Part shown: positions 1-6,006 of the stretch, piece by piece | Position numbering within the stretch: position 1 is the first letter of the stretch | How the letters are laid out: each line of letters opens with the position of its first letter | DNA from: a bacterium | Lineage (GTDB): Bacteria > UBA9089 > CG2-30-40-21 > SBAY01 | Length of the DNA: 6,040 nt | Reading direction: 5' to 3' | Assembly (NCBI GenBank): GCA_030018635.1 | Contig: JASEHU010000142.1 | Span: 1-6,040, forward strand | The notes under the pieces: model-generated | The model's input: only the letters and a program-made list of their open reading frames with translations | Databases searched by the model: none | What the model was told of the DNA's origin: nothing | Program-made: the position numbers and the translations under genes

Positions 1-15
1 TTGGTCAACTGACAT
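1..15 (-). CDS. First codons of a downstream gene, cut by the window edge
   Basis: An ATG at 15-13 on the minus strand reads M-S-V-D-Q before the window ends. It is preceded by GGAGGTG (26-32), a strong ribosome binding site, at 10 nt spacing. The gap from the lipoprotein stop is 70 nt, so both may share one transcript. Five residues are too few to name a product. Confidence 0.55.
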
Positions 16-43
16 GGTTATTCTTCACCTCCACAACCGATAA

Positions 44-75
44 CTGAGGGATTACTCACCGATGTAATCGCTCAG
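44..75 (-). other. Hairpin between the lipoprotein gene and the next gene
   Basis: CTGAG-G-GATTAC (44-55) pairs with GTAATC-G-CTCAG (64-75) around an 8-base loop: 11 pairs with one internal G/G mismatch. It lies 10 nt past the lipoprotein stop. No T tract follows on the minus strand, so it is not a classical intrinsic terminator; it may stabilise the upstream mRNA end or attenuate read-through. Confidence 0.55.
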
Positions 76-85
76 ACTGAGAACA

Positions 86-1234
86 TTACAAGTAATTATC
101 TACAAGATATTTCTTCCGTTCTTTTGCCCGGTCAACCCATTTGCTCTGAGGATAATCGGTTATTATTCTTGTATAAGCCTCAACTGCCTGCTCGTAATCT
201 CTAAGTTCAGGGACACGGTCGTAAATATCCGCGATGTAAAAAGCCGCCTCAGCCGCCTCCTCAGATTTTGGGCAATTCTTTATTGCCTGGTCATATTCTA
301 CTATTGCCTGACGATATTCTCCCCTTGCACGGGATACATTTCCAGCACCAAGATTAGCCTGAGATTTCAATTCCTCCTTTTTTTGTGGAATAGGGGTAAT
401 TTGGGCTAAGACAGGTTGCAGTTCTACTGTTTCGGTACCCATTTCTTTAGGAGGTGGTAAAATACTTAAAATCTTAATCAATCTTAGATACTCTATCCTT
501 GCCTTTTCTGCCTGCCCTGTCTTTTCATAAATTTGGGCTAACATGAGATGGGCATCATGCTCAAAATCCTTTTTTTGCGACATGATTTCTGATAGAAGTT
601 TTAATGCCTCTTCGTTTTGTCCTGCATCTAAATAATTATTAGCTAATTCAAAGTTTATCTTTTCTTTTAAGACCGTGTTTGGATAATTTGTGAGCAGGTT
701 CGATAATTCGGCCATAGCATCTGCATACAGCTTTTTACTCCGTAACTCCTTGGCGAATTCAAAAAAAGGTGCCTCGGGCAAAGCAAGAGGTTTCTTTGAC
801 ACCATCTTTTTTTCTACCGTTGGTTGGACTTCCTCTTTTTTGGGCAATATCTCAATCTCAGGCATTACCTCTTTTTCTATTAAAAAAGGGAGAGAAATAG
901 GTTTAACTGGTTCTACTTCTCGGACAGGTGGTAAGGTGGGGAGTTTCTTTTCTTCCACGATTTCTCCAGGCTTGGTTGGAGGTAATTCCGCTAATATTTT
1001 ATCCCGGAATTGCTTTGCCTCAGCATTTTCAGGGTTTAGTTTAAGCACTTCCTTGAAGAAGTGTAGTGCCTCTTCCAACATCCCGGCTTTATAGTAGGCC
1101 ATAGCCACATCAAAATTTTCTTGCTCCAACGCCCTGACTATTTCTGCCGTGATTGTAGGAGTAGGTTTATGCGGCAAAGCCACACAACCACTACTTATAA
1201 AAATTATTAAAAGAAAATAAGATATTATCTTCAT
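86..1234 (-). CDS. TPR-repeat lipoprotein, probably outer-membrane anchored
   Basis: A 382-residue protein. It opens with a short hydrophobic signal (MKIISYFLLIIFISSGC) ending in a lipobox, with Cys17 as the expected lipidation site, so it is exported and anchored by signal peptidase II processing. One TPR-like unit lies at about 41-74 (MAYYKAGMLEEALHFFKEVLKLNPEN), then a linker rich in Pro, Glu and Lys (85-155). Three more helical repeats follow at about 157-258 (FAKELRSKKLYADAMAELSNLL and on), then a second linker (259-295), then two repeats at about 297-378 of the tetratricopeptide/YbgF type (YRQAIVEYDQAIKNCP, YEQAVEAYTRIITDYPQSK). Such proteins act as scaffolds for envelope assemblies or secretion. 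I cannot name a specific family. The ribosome binding site is weak (AAGAT-like, 12 nt upstream); the start is chosen because it gives an exact lipoprotein signal. Confidence 0.8.
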   Translation of the reverse strand: MKIISYFLLIIFISSGCVALPHKPTPTITAEIVRALEQENFDVAMAYYKAGMLEEALHFFKEVLKLNPENAEAKQFRDKILAELPPTKPGEIVEEKKLPTLPPVREVEPVKPISLPFLIEKEVMPEIEILPKKEEVQPTVEKKMVSKKPLALPEAPFFEFAKELRSKKLYADAMAELSNLLTNYPNTVLKEKINFELANNYLDAGQNEEALKLLSEIMSQKKDFEHDAHLMLAQIYEKTGQAEKARIEYLRLIKILSILPPPKEMGTETVELQPVLAQITPIPQKKEELKSQANLGAGNVSRARGEYRQAIVEYDQAIKNCPKSEEAAEAAFYIADIYDRVPELRDYEQAVEAYTRIITDYPQSKWVDRAKERKKYLVDNYL

Positions 1235-1540
1235 TAGTTTTTATCTTAACCAATAATTTCGACCTATTTCCACTTGGCGAATTTTTGACTACTATAAAGT
1301 CTATCACGGTATTCCCCACACAACTTATCAATTATCTCAAAATATAGGGTTTTGTCAATTTTATTAATGTTTTAAGTTGACTATTTTACCAATACCTCTA
1401 TTAAAACGTAACGGCAAACAAAAAGGAGTCAATTGACAATTACCACCCAAAACGCCAGAATTAAGATAAAGCAACATTACCCACAAATTCAAAGTTGGCA
1501 GAGCAGTAATCTTTTTTTATTTGTTGCTTGTTGTCGCACA
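1235..1540. other. Non-coding stretch of 306 bases
   Basis: This separates the radical SAM gene from the TPR lipoprotein gene, both on the minus strand. It holds the promoter at 1331-1358, a perfect 10-bp palindrome GTCAATTGAC (1428-1437), and further TTGAC/GTCAA copies (1354-1358, 1377-1381). I see no tRNA, no convincing hairpin terminator with a T tract after the radical SAM stop, and no credible coding frame. Confidence 0.6.
1331..1358 (-). promoter_or_regulatory. Probable sigma-70-type promoter of the TPR lipoprotein gene
   Basis: On the minus strand a perfect TTGACA (1358-1353) is followed by 16 nt and GATAAT (1336-1331), a five-of-six match to TATAAT. Transcription would begin near 1324, leaving a leader of about 90 nt before the ATG at 1234. 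This makes the lipoprotein gene a unit separate from the cassette. Confidence 0.65.
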
Positions 1541-2698
1541 TTAAGAAGATTTTCTTTTTGATTTTTCCTTATCTTTTTCAAATATATCATAAAGTTTCTT
1601 TTTGAATTGCGTTGGCGATTTGCCATAAATTTCCTCAAAAGACTCTTTTTTCTTACTTATCATTCCTTTAGAATAAAAGAACATTAATGATAGCTTTAGA
1701 GCCCGCAAAAGTTCTTTGTCCCACTTTGGGGAAAGGAATTGTCCATTTGTGCTATTTATTGGACGATAACGCATAGGATAAGAGAGCCCGCCTGCCTTGT
1801 TAATTTCATTAATGCGATAATAAAAATACTCTGGGTCATCCCAAGAAAAATTGGAATTATAGAGAACATATACATCAATTTCCCGAAACCCATATTGTTG
1901 TGCCAATTGAATGGCCTTTTGAATATGACCATCTTCTGAATAGTCATCAAAAGCAAATCTCATTGGGTTAATTTTAAGTTTGCTTATCAGTTTTGCCTTT
2001 TCTTCATCAAATAGCCTGCAGTCTAATCCTTGATTGAAATCTATTTGACTGATTCCAACTTTTTGAAAAGCTATTAGTTTCTGGACATCCTTTTCCAGAT
2101 TCGGTGATGCAAACCAATTATTATCCCAAAATACGATGCTGTTCTTTGTTATATCAATGTCTTTTTCCCAATCTTCTTTCAGAATGAATTCCGGTTCATG
2201 AAGACTAACACTGCAAAAACTGCATGATCGCGGGCAACCTCTTGTAGTAAAACTGATAGAATGTCTCAAATGGGGAAATAGGCTATAATCCGGACTACAG
2301 AATTCAGGACCATCCATCATCAAGCCCTTGAACGGTTCTATACCAGTATTCTCTTTGAAGTAATCAGGAACAAGCGTTGCAGCAATGCCACCTATTTTTA
2401 TTTCAGCTTTTGGATACCTTTTCCGAAAATAGTTTGCCGATTGAACTACTTCTTTTGAGTAGTATGTAAAAAGGCTTGTGATATAAATTATATCATAGTG
2501 CTCTTTGAATGGACAATAACATGTATGTTTTTTTTCAAATTCGTCTTTTTCTTTTGAAAACAATATATTTTCCAGATATTGAACATCATCACTTTGTTGC
2601 TTGTGCCAAGTAGAAATTTTCATCAAGCCCAAAGGTGGAAATTCATCCTTATAGACAGGTTTATAAATTAGAATATTTTTTTTCTTTTTAGTGCTCAT
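1541..2698 (-). CDS. Radical SAM protein with cobalamin-binding-like N-terminal region, third gene of the cassette
   Basis: I choose the ATG at 2698, giving 385 residues (MSTKKKKNILIYKP...). The open frame extends upstream to 2776, but those 26 codons lie inside the nuclease gene; the chosen start overlaps that gene by only 11 nt (2688-2698). Residues about 8-110 resemble the Rossmann-like region of B12-binding radical SAM proteins: PPLG at 21-24, YDIIYITS at 68-75, IKIGGIAATLVPD at 100-112. The cobalamin ligand motif DxHxxG is not visible. The radical SAM cluster motif is TTRGCPRSCSFC, with Cys155, Cys159 and Cys162 in CX3CX2C spacing to bind a [4Fe-4S] cluster. Later strands (IVFWDNN, FNQGLDCRL, MRFAFDD, IDVYVLYN) fit the TIM-barrel core. 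The tail is very lysine-rich, which could favour nucleic-acid contact. The substrate is unknown; the motif differs from that of viperin-type enzymes. Confidence 0.85.
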   Translation of the reverse strand: MSTKKKKNILIYKPVYKDEFPPLGLMKISTWHKQQSDDVQYLENILFSKEKDEFEKKHTCYCPFKEHYDIIYITSLFTYYSKEVVQSANYFRKRYPKAEIKIGGIAATLVPDYFKENTGIEPFKGLMMDGPEFCSPDYSLFPHLRHSISFTTRGCPRSCSFCSVSLHEPEFILKEDWEKDIDITKNSIVFWDNNWFASPNLEKDVQKLIAFQKVGISQIDFNQGLDCRLFDEEKAKLISKLKINPMRFAFDDYSEDGHIQKAIQLAQQYGFREIDVYVLYNSNFSWDDPEYFYYRINEINKAGGLSYPMRYRPINSTNGQFLSPKWDKELLRALKLSLMFFYSKGMISKKKESFEEIYGKSPTQFKKKLYDIFEKDKEKSKRKSS

Positions 2699-3566
2699 TT
2701 TGAAATGTATTAATAAACTTCCTTTTATCAAATTCAAATTGCCCTTTTTCATTCTGCACAAGCCATTGGTTTGCATTAGGTGATTGAATAATCATTTCGA
2801 CAATCTCATCGCTGTCAATTAGTATCATAGTCAAATTTTCGATATTAGCTGATTTTTTTGCTTCAACTGTAAAAGTAGATGATGTTATCACAAGGGAAAT
2901 CACTGATTCATTTATGCTCTTGAACCATTCAGGCAAAATATTATAAGCTTGTCCAGACCGTTGTAATAAGTCATTGTATTTTGTGCGCAGTTCATCGATT
3001 GTATCAGGACCTACATTGTTCGACCACTTTTTGGCTTGTCCTAATACCCGCAGTTTTGCATTTCTGAAAAGAATGCCCGGAATATACGTTCCTAATTCTA
3101 ATATTCCGTAAATATCCACACCACCTTCCTTTGTTCCACGATTGACATAGATGTTGTGCCCAATTGTATTTTGAAGAATATGTTTGCAAAGATGCTCAAA
3201 ATCATGCCAATCCATTTCCTTTATAGCTTCCTTAACTCTTTTCAATTGGCGACGCAAAGCCGCAATCGGAATTGACTCATCCTTGATACGGCTATAGCAT
3301 ATTAATATGTCTGGAGAATATTTTCCAAAATCATAAGGTGGTGGTAATCCTCTTTTATGATATGAGTTAATGATTTTCCTTGAATGTTTACCTAATTTTT
3401 CCTGCATTTCATCAGATCTCTCCGATAACTGTATTCTCGGAGCCTTGGGAAGTAATGACTTGGTCTTCGAGAGACAATATTCGCTTAAATCAATTCGCTC
3501 GTATTCACTTTCAAGGATTTCTTTTGCAATCTCTTCTATCTCTTCTATTTTGATTTTCGGTTTCAT
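2688..3566 (-). CDS. Mrr-like restriction endonuclease (PD-(D/E)xK fold), second gene of the cassette
   Basis: A 292-residue protein. Residues about 117-235 resemble the Mrr_cat nuclease domain: Glu124 in WHDFEHLCKHIL, Asp151 in GGVDIYG, and Gln177-Ala-Lys179 in VLGQAKKW. This is the E, D, QxK layout of Mrr-type PD-(D/E)xK enzymes, with the catalytic residues apparently intact, so an active metal-dependent DNA nuclease is expected. A strand VISLVITSSTF (222-232) fits the core strand that follows in this family. The N-terminal 115 residues are charged and helical (EEIEEIAKEILE near the start) with no domain I recognise; they may give target recognition or partner binding. The start codon lies in the ATGA overlap with the ParB-like gene (3563-3566), and no strong ribosome binding site is seen, so translation probably depends on the upstream gene. 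Mrr relatives often cut modified DNA, but the preference of this one cannot be read from the sequence. Confidence 0.85.
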   Translation of the reverse strand: MKPKIKIEEIEEIAKEILESEYERIDLSEYCLSKTKSLLPKAPRIQLSERSDEMQEKLGKHSRKIINSYHKRGLPPPYDFGKYSPDILICYSRIKDESIPIAALRRQLKRVKEAIKEMDWHDFEHLCKHILQNTIGHNIYVNRGTKEGGVDIYGILELGTYIPGILFRNAKLRVLGQAKKWSNNVGPDTIDELRTKYNDLLQRSGQAYNILPEWFKSINESVISLVITSSTFTVEAKKSANIENLTMILIDSDEIVEMIIQSPNANQWLVQNEKGQFEFDKRKFINTFQNEH

Positions 3567-4747
3567 TTGTTCTTACCAATATTCTCAATCTGTTTTTCAA
3601 TGGTTTTGCTTAGTTTGGTTAAAACATCAGTGAATTCAGATTTTGTTGTTTTTTGTGCCATTTGTATTGGTGCAATAGGTAGAATTTCTATATAATCCAG
3701 AAATTTTTTGAGTTTTTCTAGCGCATTGGGAATATCTATTTTTTGAATGCATGGTTGTGATTTCCTTATAATCTCGGTTTGTGCTTCATCAATTGAGATT
3801 TTGTCCTCTACCAGTTTTTCTAAAAGATAGTGGTTTTCCATTTTTATCAATTCAGGGAAGGTATCTCTGCTTGTGGAAGAAATATCGAGTTTTGATTTCC
3901 CTTTTTCGCCAGGCACAATAAGACTTACAAACAAGGCAAAATTATCAAGATTCTTAAATTTCATTTCGTTGTCTTCCCACCCGAGCCATTCCTTTATCGT
4001 AGGCTTTTTGAAGACAATTTCATAAAACATATTAAATTTATCAGGCTTCAGTTCTGATCCCCAATCCTCATCTTGCTTTGCCTGTTCAAAGGCATAGTAG
4101 GAACGAATAAGTTTCATGACTTCAGCTCTGGGTTTCATTCCAAATCTATTGGCGATTTCTTTTGATTCATACCCGGACTCATACATCATTGTAATAAATT
4201 TTGCCTTGGGATAATCATCCCATTCTCTTATTCCACTCGCATGTCTTAATCCTTGGATTAACCATGCAATATTTTGTTCATTGCCTTCATAAACTAACGC
4301 ATCAAATTTGGAAATTGATTTCAAAACATCGTCTTTCAAAGTTTCTTCAGCTGTATTATGCATTATTTTTAGAACCTTCATCGCCGCCACACGACGGTTA
4401 CCTTCAAGAACAATAAAAGAATTTTCTGCGACTGCCTTAAGCACTATGCGGTCTATTGTGGAAAAACCACAATTTTTTATGCTCTCTATCAGATCATCAA
4501 TGCCAATTCCCTTTTTATTTCTAATTTCATCAAGACAACGTTCTTGCACAGCATTTTCTGTAGTACGGTTTTCTGGAATAGGTTCATCTAATCCAAATCG
4601 TGGATTATTAGGGTCAAGAAAAACCCCCTCAATCTGTACCTTTATTGGCTTTAGTTGTTGTGAGAGCTTAAACCACATCTCTGTGTTCAATTGCTCAGTT
4701 GTTTTTTCCTCCAATTTTATACTGTTAGAGCTTTGATTTTGGAGCAT
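3563..4747 (-). CDS. ParB/Srx-fold protein with helix-turn-helix, first gene of the cassette
   Basis: A 394-residue cytoplasmic protein. Residues about 33-126 look like a ParB/sulfiredoxin-type N-terminal domain: a first strand with PIKVQIEGVFLDPNNPRF (34-51), a helix DLIESIKNCGF (85-95), then VLEGNRRVAAMKVL (113-126), which occupies the place of the GERRxxA motif of ParB. In this protein the second position is Asn instead of Glu. A helix-turn-helix-like stretch follows (about 184-215, SGYESKEIANRFGMK), the usual ParB order. The C-terminal 170 residues match nothing I recognise and end in a lysine-rich helical segment. ParB-fold domains bind CTP or ATP, and some cleave DNA or assist DNA modification; the Dpd 7-deazaguanine system, for example, includes a ParB-like protein, DpdB. 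No ParA partner is present, so chromosome partitioning is unlikely. Its stop overlaps the next start in ATGA, implying translational coupling. The fold is well supported; the role is unknown. Confidence 0.8.
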   Translation of the reverse strand: MLQNQSSNSIKLEEKTTEQLNTEMWFKLSQQLKPIKVQIEGVFLDPNNPRFGLDEPIPENRTTENAVQERCLDEIRNKKGIGIDDLIESIKNCGFSTIDRIVLKAVAENSFIVLEGNRRVAAMKVLKIMHNTAEETLKDDVLKSISKFDALVYEGNEQNIAWLIQGLRHASGIREWDDYPKAKFITMMYESGYESKEIANRFGMKPRAEVMKLIRSYYAFEQAKQDEDWGSELKPDKFNMFYEIVFKKPTIKEWLGWEDNEMKFKNLDNFALFVSLIVPGEKGKSKLDISSTSRDTFPELIKMENHYLLEKLVEDKISIDEAQTEIIRKSQPCIQKIDIPNALEKLKKFLDYIEILPIAPIQMAQKTTKSEFTDVLTKLSKTIEKQIENIGKNK

Positions 4748-4757
4748 TTTGGATACT

Positions 4758-4765
4758 ACCTCCTC
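4758..4765 (-). promoter_or_regulatory. Ribosome binding site of the ParB-like gene
   Basis: The minus strand reads GAGGAGGT, 10 nt before the ATG at 4747. It is the only strong ribosome binding site in the cassette; the two downstream genes start in overlaps and have weak sites. Confidence 0.85.
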
Positions 4766-4782
4766 TTTTTTCTTCTGAGAAT

Positions 4783-4811
4783 ATTTTACTAAAAATTTTA
4801 ACTGATGTCAA
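4783..4811 (-). promoter_or_regulatory. Probable sigma-70-type promoter of the three-gene cassette
   Basis: On the minus strand a perfect TTGACA (4811-4806) is followed by 17 nt and then TAAAAT (4788-4783), a five-of-six match to the -10 consensus. The -35 box overlaps the stop codon of the aminotransferase gene. Transcription would start near 4776, leaving a leader of about 29 nt that carries the ribosome binding site of the ParB-like gene. The spacer contains an 11-base palindrome, TAAAATTTTTA (4790-4800), which could be an operator but is also the sort of AT-only symmetry that arises by chance. Confidence 0.6.
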
Positions 4812-5953
4812 CAAAAATTTAGTTTCCTAAGTATTTCCTCAGCGGCTTTCATCCCAGCACCAAGTTCAAATTTATAGCCCATGTCCATTAATATCATTTC
4901 TAAGGCAGATATACACATGATAACATCAAACATCTCGGCATAACCCATATGGGCAATTCTAAATATCTTACCTTTGAGGGCATCCTGACCGCCGGCTACG
5001 GTTATCCCTAATTGGCTATATTTTTTAACAATAACCCCGCCGTCATCCTCCCCTGGTCCAAAAGCCGCTGTCAATCCATTAGCCGGGCTTTTTGATAGAA
5101 GTCGTAAGCCTAAGGCCGTAATTCCGGCGCGGGTAGCCTGTGCCAGAAGGCTATGTCTTTGCCATACCTTTTCGATTGTTTCCTGTTTAATCATATCAAG
5201 TGCCTGTTGTAAGGCATAGATTAAAGTAACAGGAGGTGTATAGGGAGGTTCTCCGGATTCCAATCCCTTTTTATAGGCCGCAAAGGAGAAATAGAACTTA
5301 GGCAGGGTAGAGGTTTTACTCATTTCTAAAGCCTTTGGGCTAACCGCGGCAAAAGCCAGTCCTGGTGGAATCATTAAGCCCTTTTGAGAGCCAACGGCGG
5401 CTACATCGACATTCCATTCATCCATCCTGAACTCGTCAACCCCTAAGCCACTAACCGCATCTACGACCAGACAGGCATTAGTTTTAGCTACTACCTCCCC
5501 TATTTCCTTAATCGGCATAAGGGTTGCGGTAGAGGTTTCACACAAGGTAGTAAATACCGCCTTTATATCTGGATTTTCCTTTAATTTAACCTCGATTTCG
5601 TCCGGGCTAACCGCATAACCCCACTCTATGTCTAATGGTATAAAATTGACGCCATAAGCCTTACAGATGTTTCCCCACCGCTCACCAAATTTTCCACCTC
5701 TTACTACCAAAGCAGTATCACCGGCACAGAGCAGATTGGCAACGGCCGACTCCATTGCCCCGGTTCCTGATGAAGCATAGGTATAGACATCATTTTTGGT
5801 TTGAAATAGATACTTCAAATCCTCGTTGACCTGACCAAGCATTCCCTCAAAAACCTTTGTCCGATGGTGAAGAATCGGTTTTGCCTCGGCCAAACTTACC
5901 TCTGGTGGAACTGAGGTAGGTCCTGGTGACATTAAATAATACTTTTTACTCAT
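4808..5953 (-). CDS. Class V PLP-dependent aminotransferase (alanine/serine-glyoxylate or serine-pyruvate type)
   Basis: A 381-residue protein, a typical length for the family. It begins at an ATG placed 7 nt after a strong GAGGAGG site (5961-5967), and the family hallmark LMSPGPT falls at residues 7-13. The fold-type I PLP landmarks are all present: the phosphate-binding turn SSGTGAME (61-68), Asp165 in VVDAVSGLG for the pyridine nitrogen, Lys191 in GSQKG as the Schiff-base lysine, and Arg332 in FRIAHMG for the substrate carboxylate. Relatives move the amino group of alanine or serine to glyoxylate or pyruvate in the cytoplasm. In many anaerobes they sit next to a phosphoglycerate dehydrogenase gene and are thought to serve serine synthesis, but no such gene follows here; the next gene is the ParB-like protein 60 nt downstream. 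No hairpin terminator is visible after the stop, so read-through is possible. The family is near certain; the exact amino donor and acceptor are not readable from the sequence. Confidence 0.95.
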   Translation of the reverse strand: MSKKYYLMSPGPTSVPPEVSLAEAKPILHHRTKVFEGMLGQVNEDLKYLFQTKNDVYTYASSGTGAMESAVANLLCAGDTALVVRGGKFGERWGNICKAYGVNFIPLDIEWGYAVSPDEIEVKLKENPDIKAVFTTLCETSTATLMPIKEIGEVVAKTNACLVVDAVSGLGVDEFRMDEWNVDVAAVGSQKGLMIPPGLAFAAVSPKALEMSKTSTLPKFYFSFAAYKKGLESGEPPYTPPVTLIYALQQALDMIKQETIEKVWQRHSLLAQATRAGITALGLRLLSKSPANGLTAAFGPGEDDGGVIVKKYSQLGITVAGGQDALKGKIFRIAHMGYAEMFDVIMCISALEMILMDMGYKFELGAGMKAAEEILRKLNFC

Positions 5954-5960
5954 TTTTTAT

Positions 5961-5967
5961 CCTCCTC
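5961..5967 (-). promoter_or_regulatory. Ribosome binding site of the aminotransferase gene
   Basis: The minus strand reads GAGGAGG, 7 nt before the ATG at 5953. It is a near-perfect anti-16S match and fixes the start codon. Confidence 0.85.
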
Positions 5968-5971
5968 GTAT

Positions 5972-6006
5972 AATTATAAATTATGAATTATAAATTATAA
6001 ATTATA
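5972..6006. repeat. Five tandem copies of a 7-bp AT-only repeat
   Basis: The plus strand shows AATTATA five times without a gap, with one substitution (G at 5985, end of the second copy). On the minus strand this is TATAATT repeated, so nearly every unit holds a TATAAT hexamer identical to the sigma-70 -10 consensus. It lies just upstream of the aminotransferase ribosome binding site. It may supply the -10 element of that gene, or may simply be a dispersed AT-rich intergenic repeat. No convincing -35 partner is visible; AAGACA further upstream is the nearest candidate and is weak. Confidence 0.8.

Noticed and set aside
690..1094. 134-codon plus-strand open frame
   Set aside because: It lies wholly inside the lipoprotein gene, is very rich in Ser and Phe as antisense frames often are, and has no ribosome binding site or recognisable motif.
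1433..1561. 42-codon plus-strand frame starting at TTG, with AGGAG just upstream
   Set aside because: The spacing of 4 nt is too short, the start is non-standard, and the 3' end runs into the radical SAM gene; no recognisable product.
1541..2698. Prokaryotic viperin identity for the radical SAM protein
   Set aside because: The cluster motif CPRSCSFC and the B12-domain-like N-terminus do not fit the viperin pattern, and no nucleotide kinase neighbour is present.
2699..2776. Longer start for the radical SAM gene at 2776
   Set aside because: It would add 26 residues overlapping the nuclease gene by 89 nt; the added part shows no family similarity and the ATG at 2698 is the natural coupled start.
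3370..3633. 87-codon plus-strand open frame
   Set aside because: Antisense to the nuclease N-terminus and crossing the ATGA junction; composition typical of a shadow frame.
4308..4736. 142-codon plus-strand open frame
   Set aside because: Antisense to the N-terminal half of the ParB-like gene, whose fold and ribosome binding site are clear; no motif in the antisense product.
3563..4747. Chromosome or plasmid partition ParB
   Set aside because: There is no ParA gene, no parS-like palindrome was seen, the GERR box is altered, and the gene is coupled to a nuclease.
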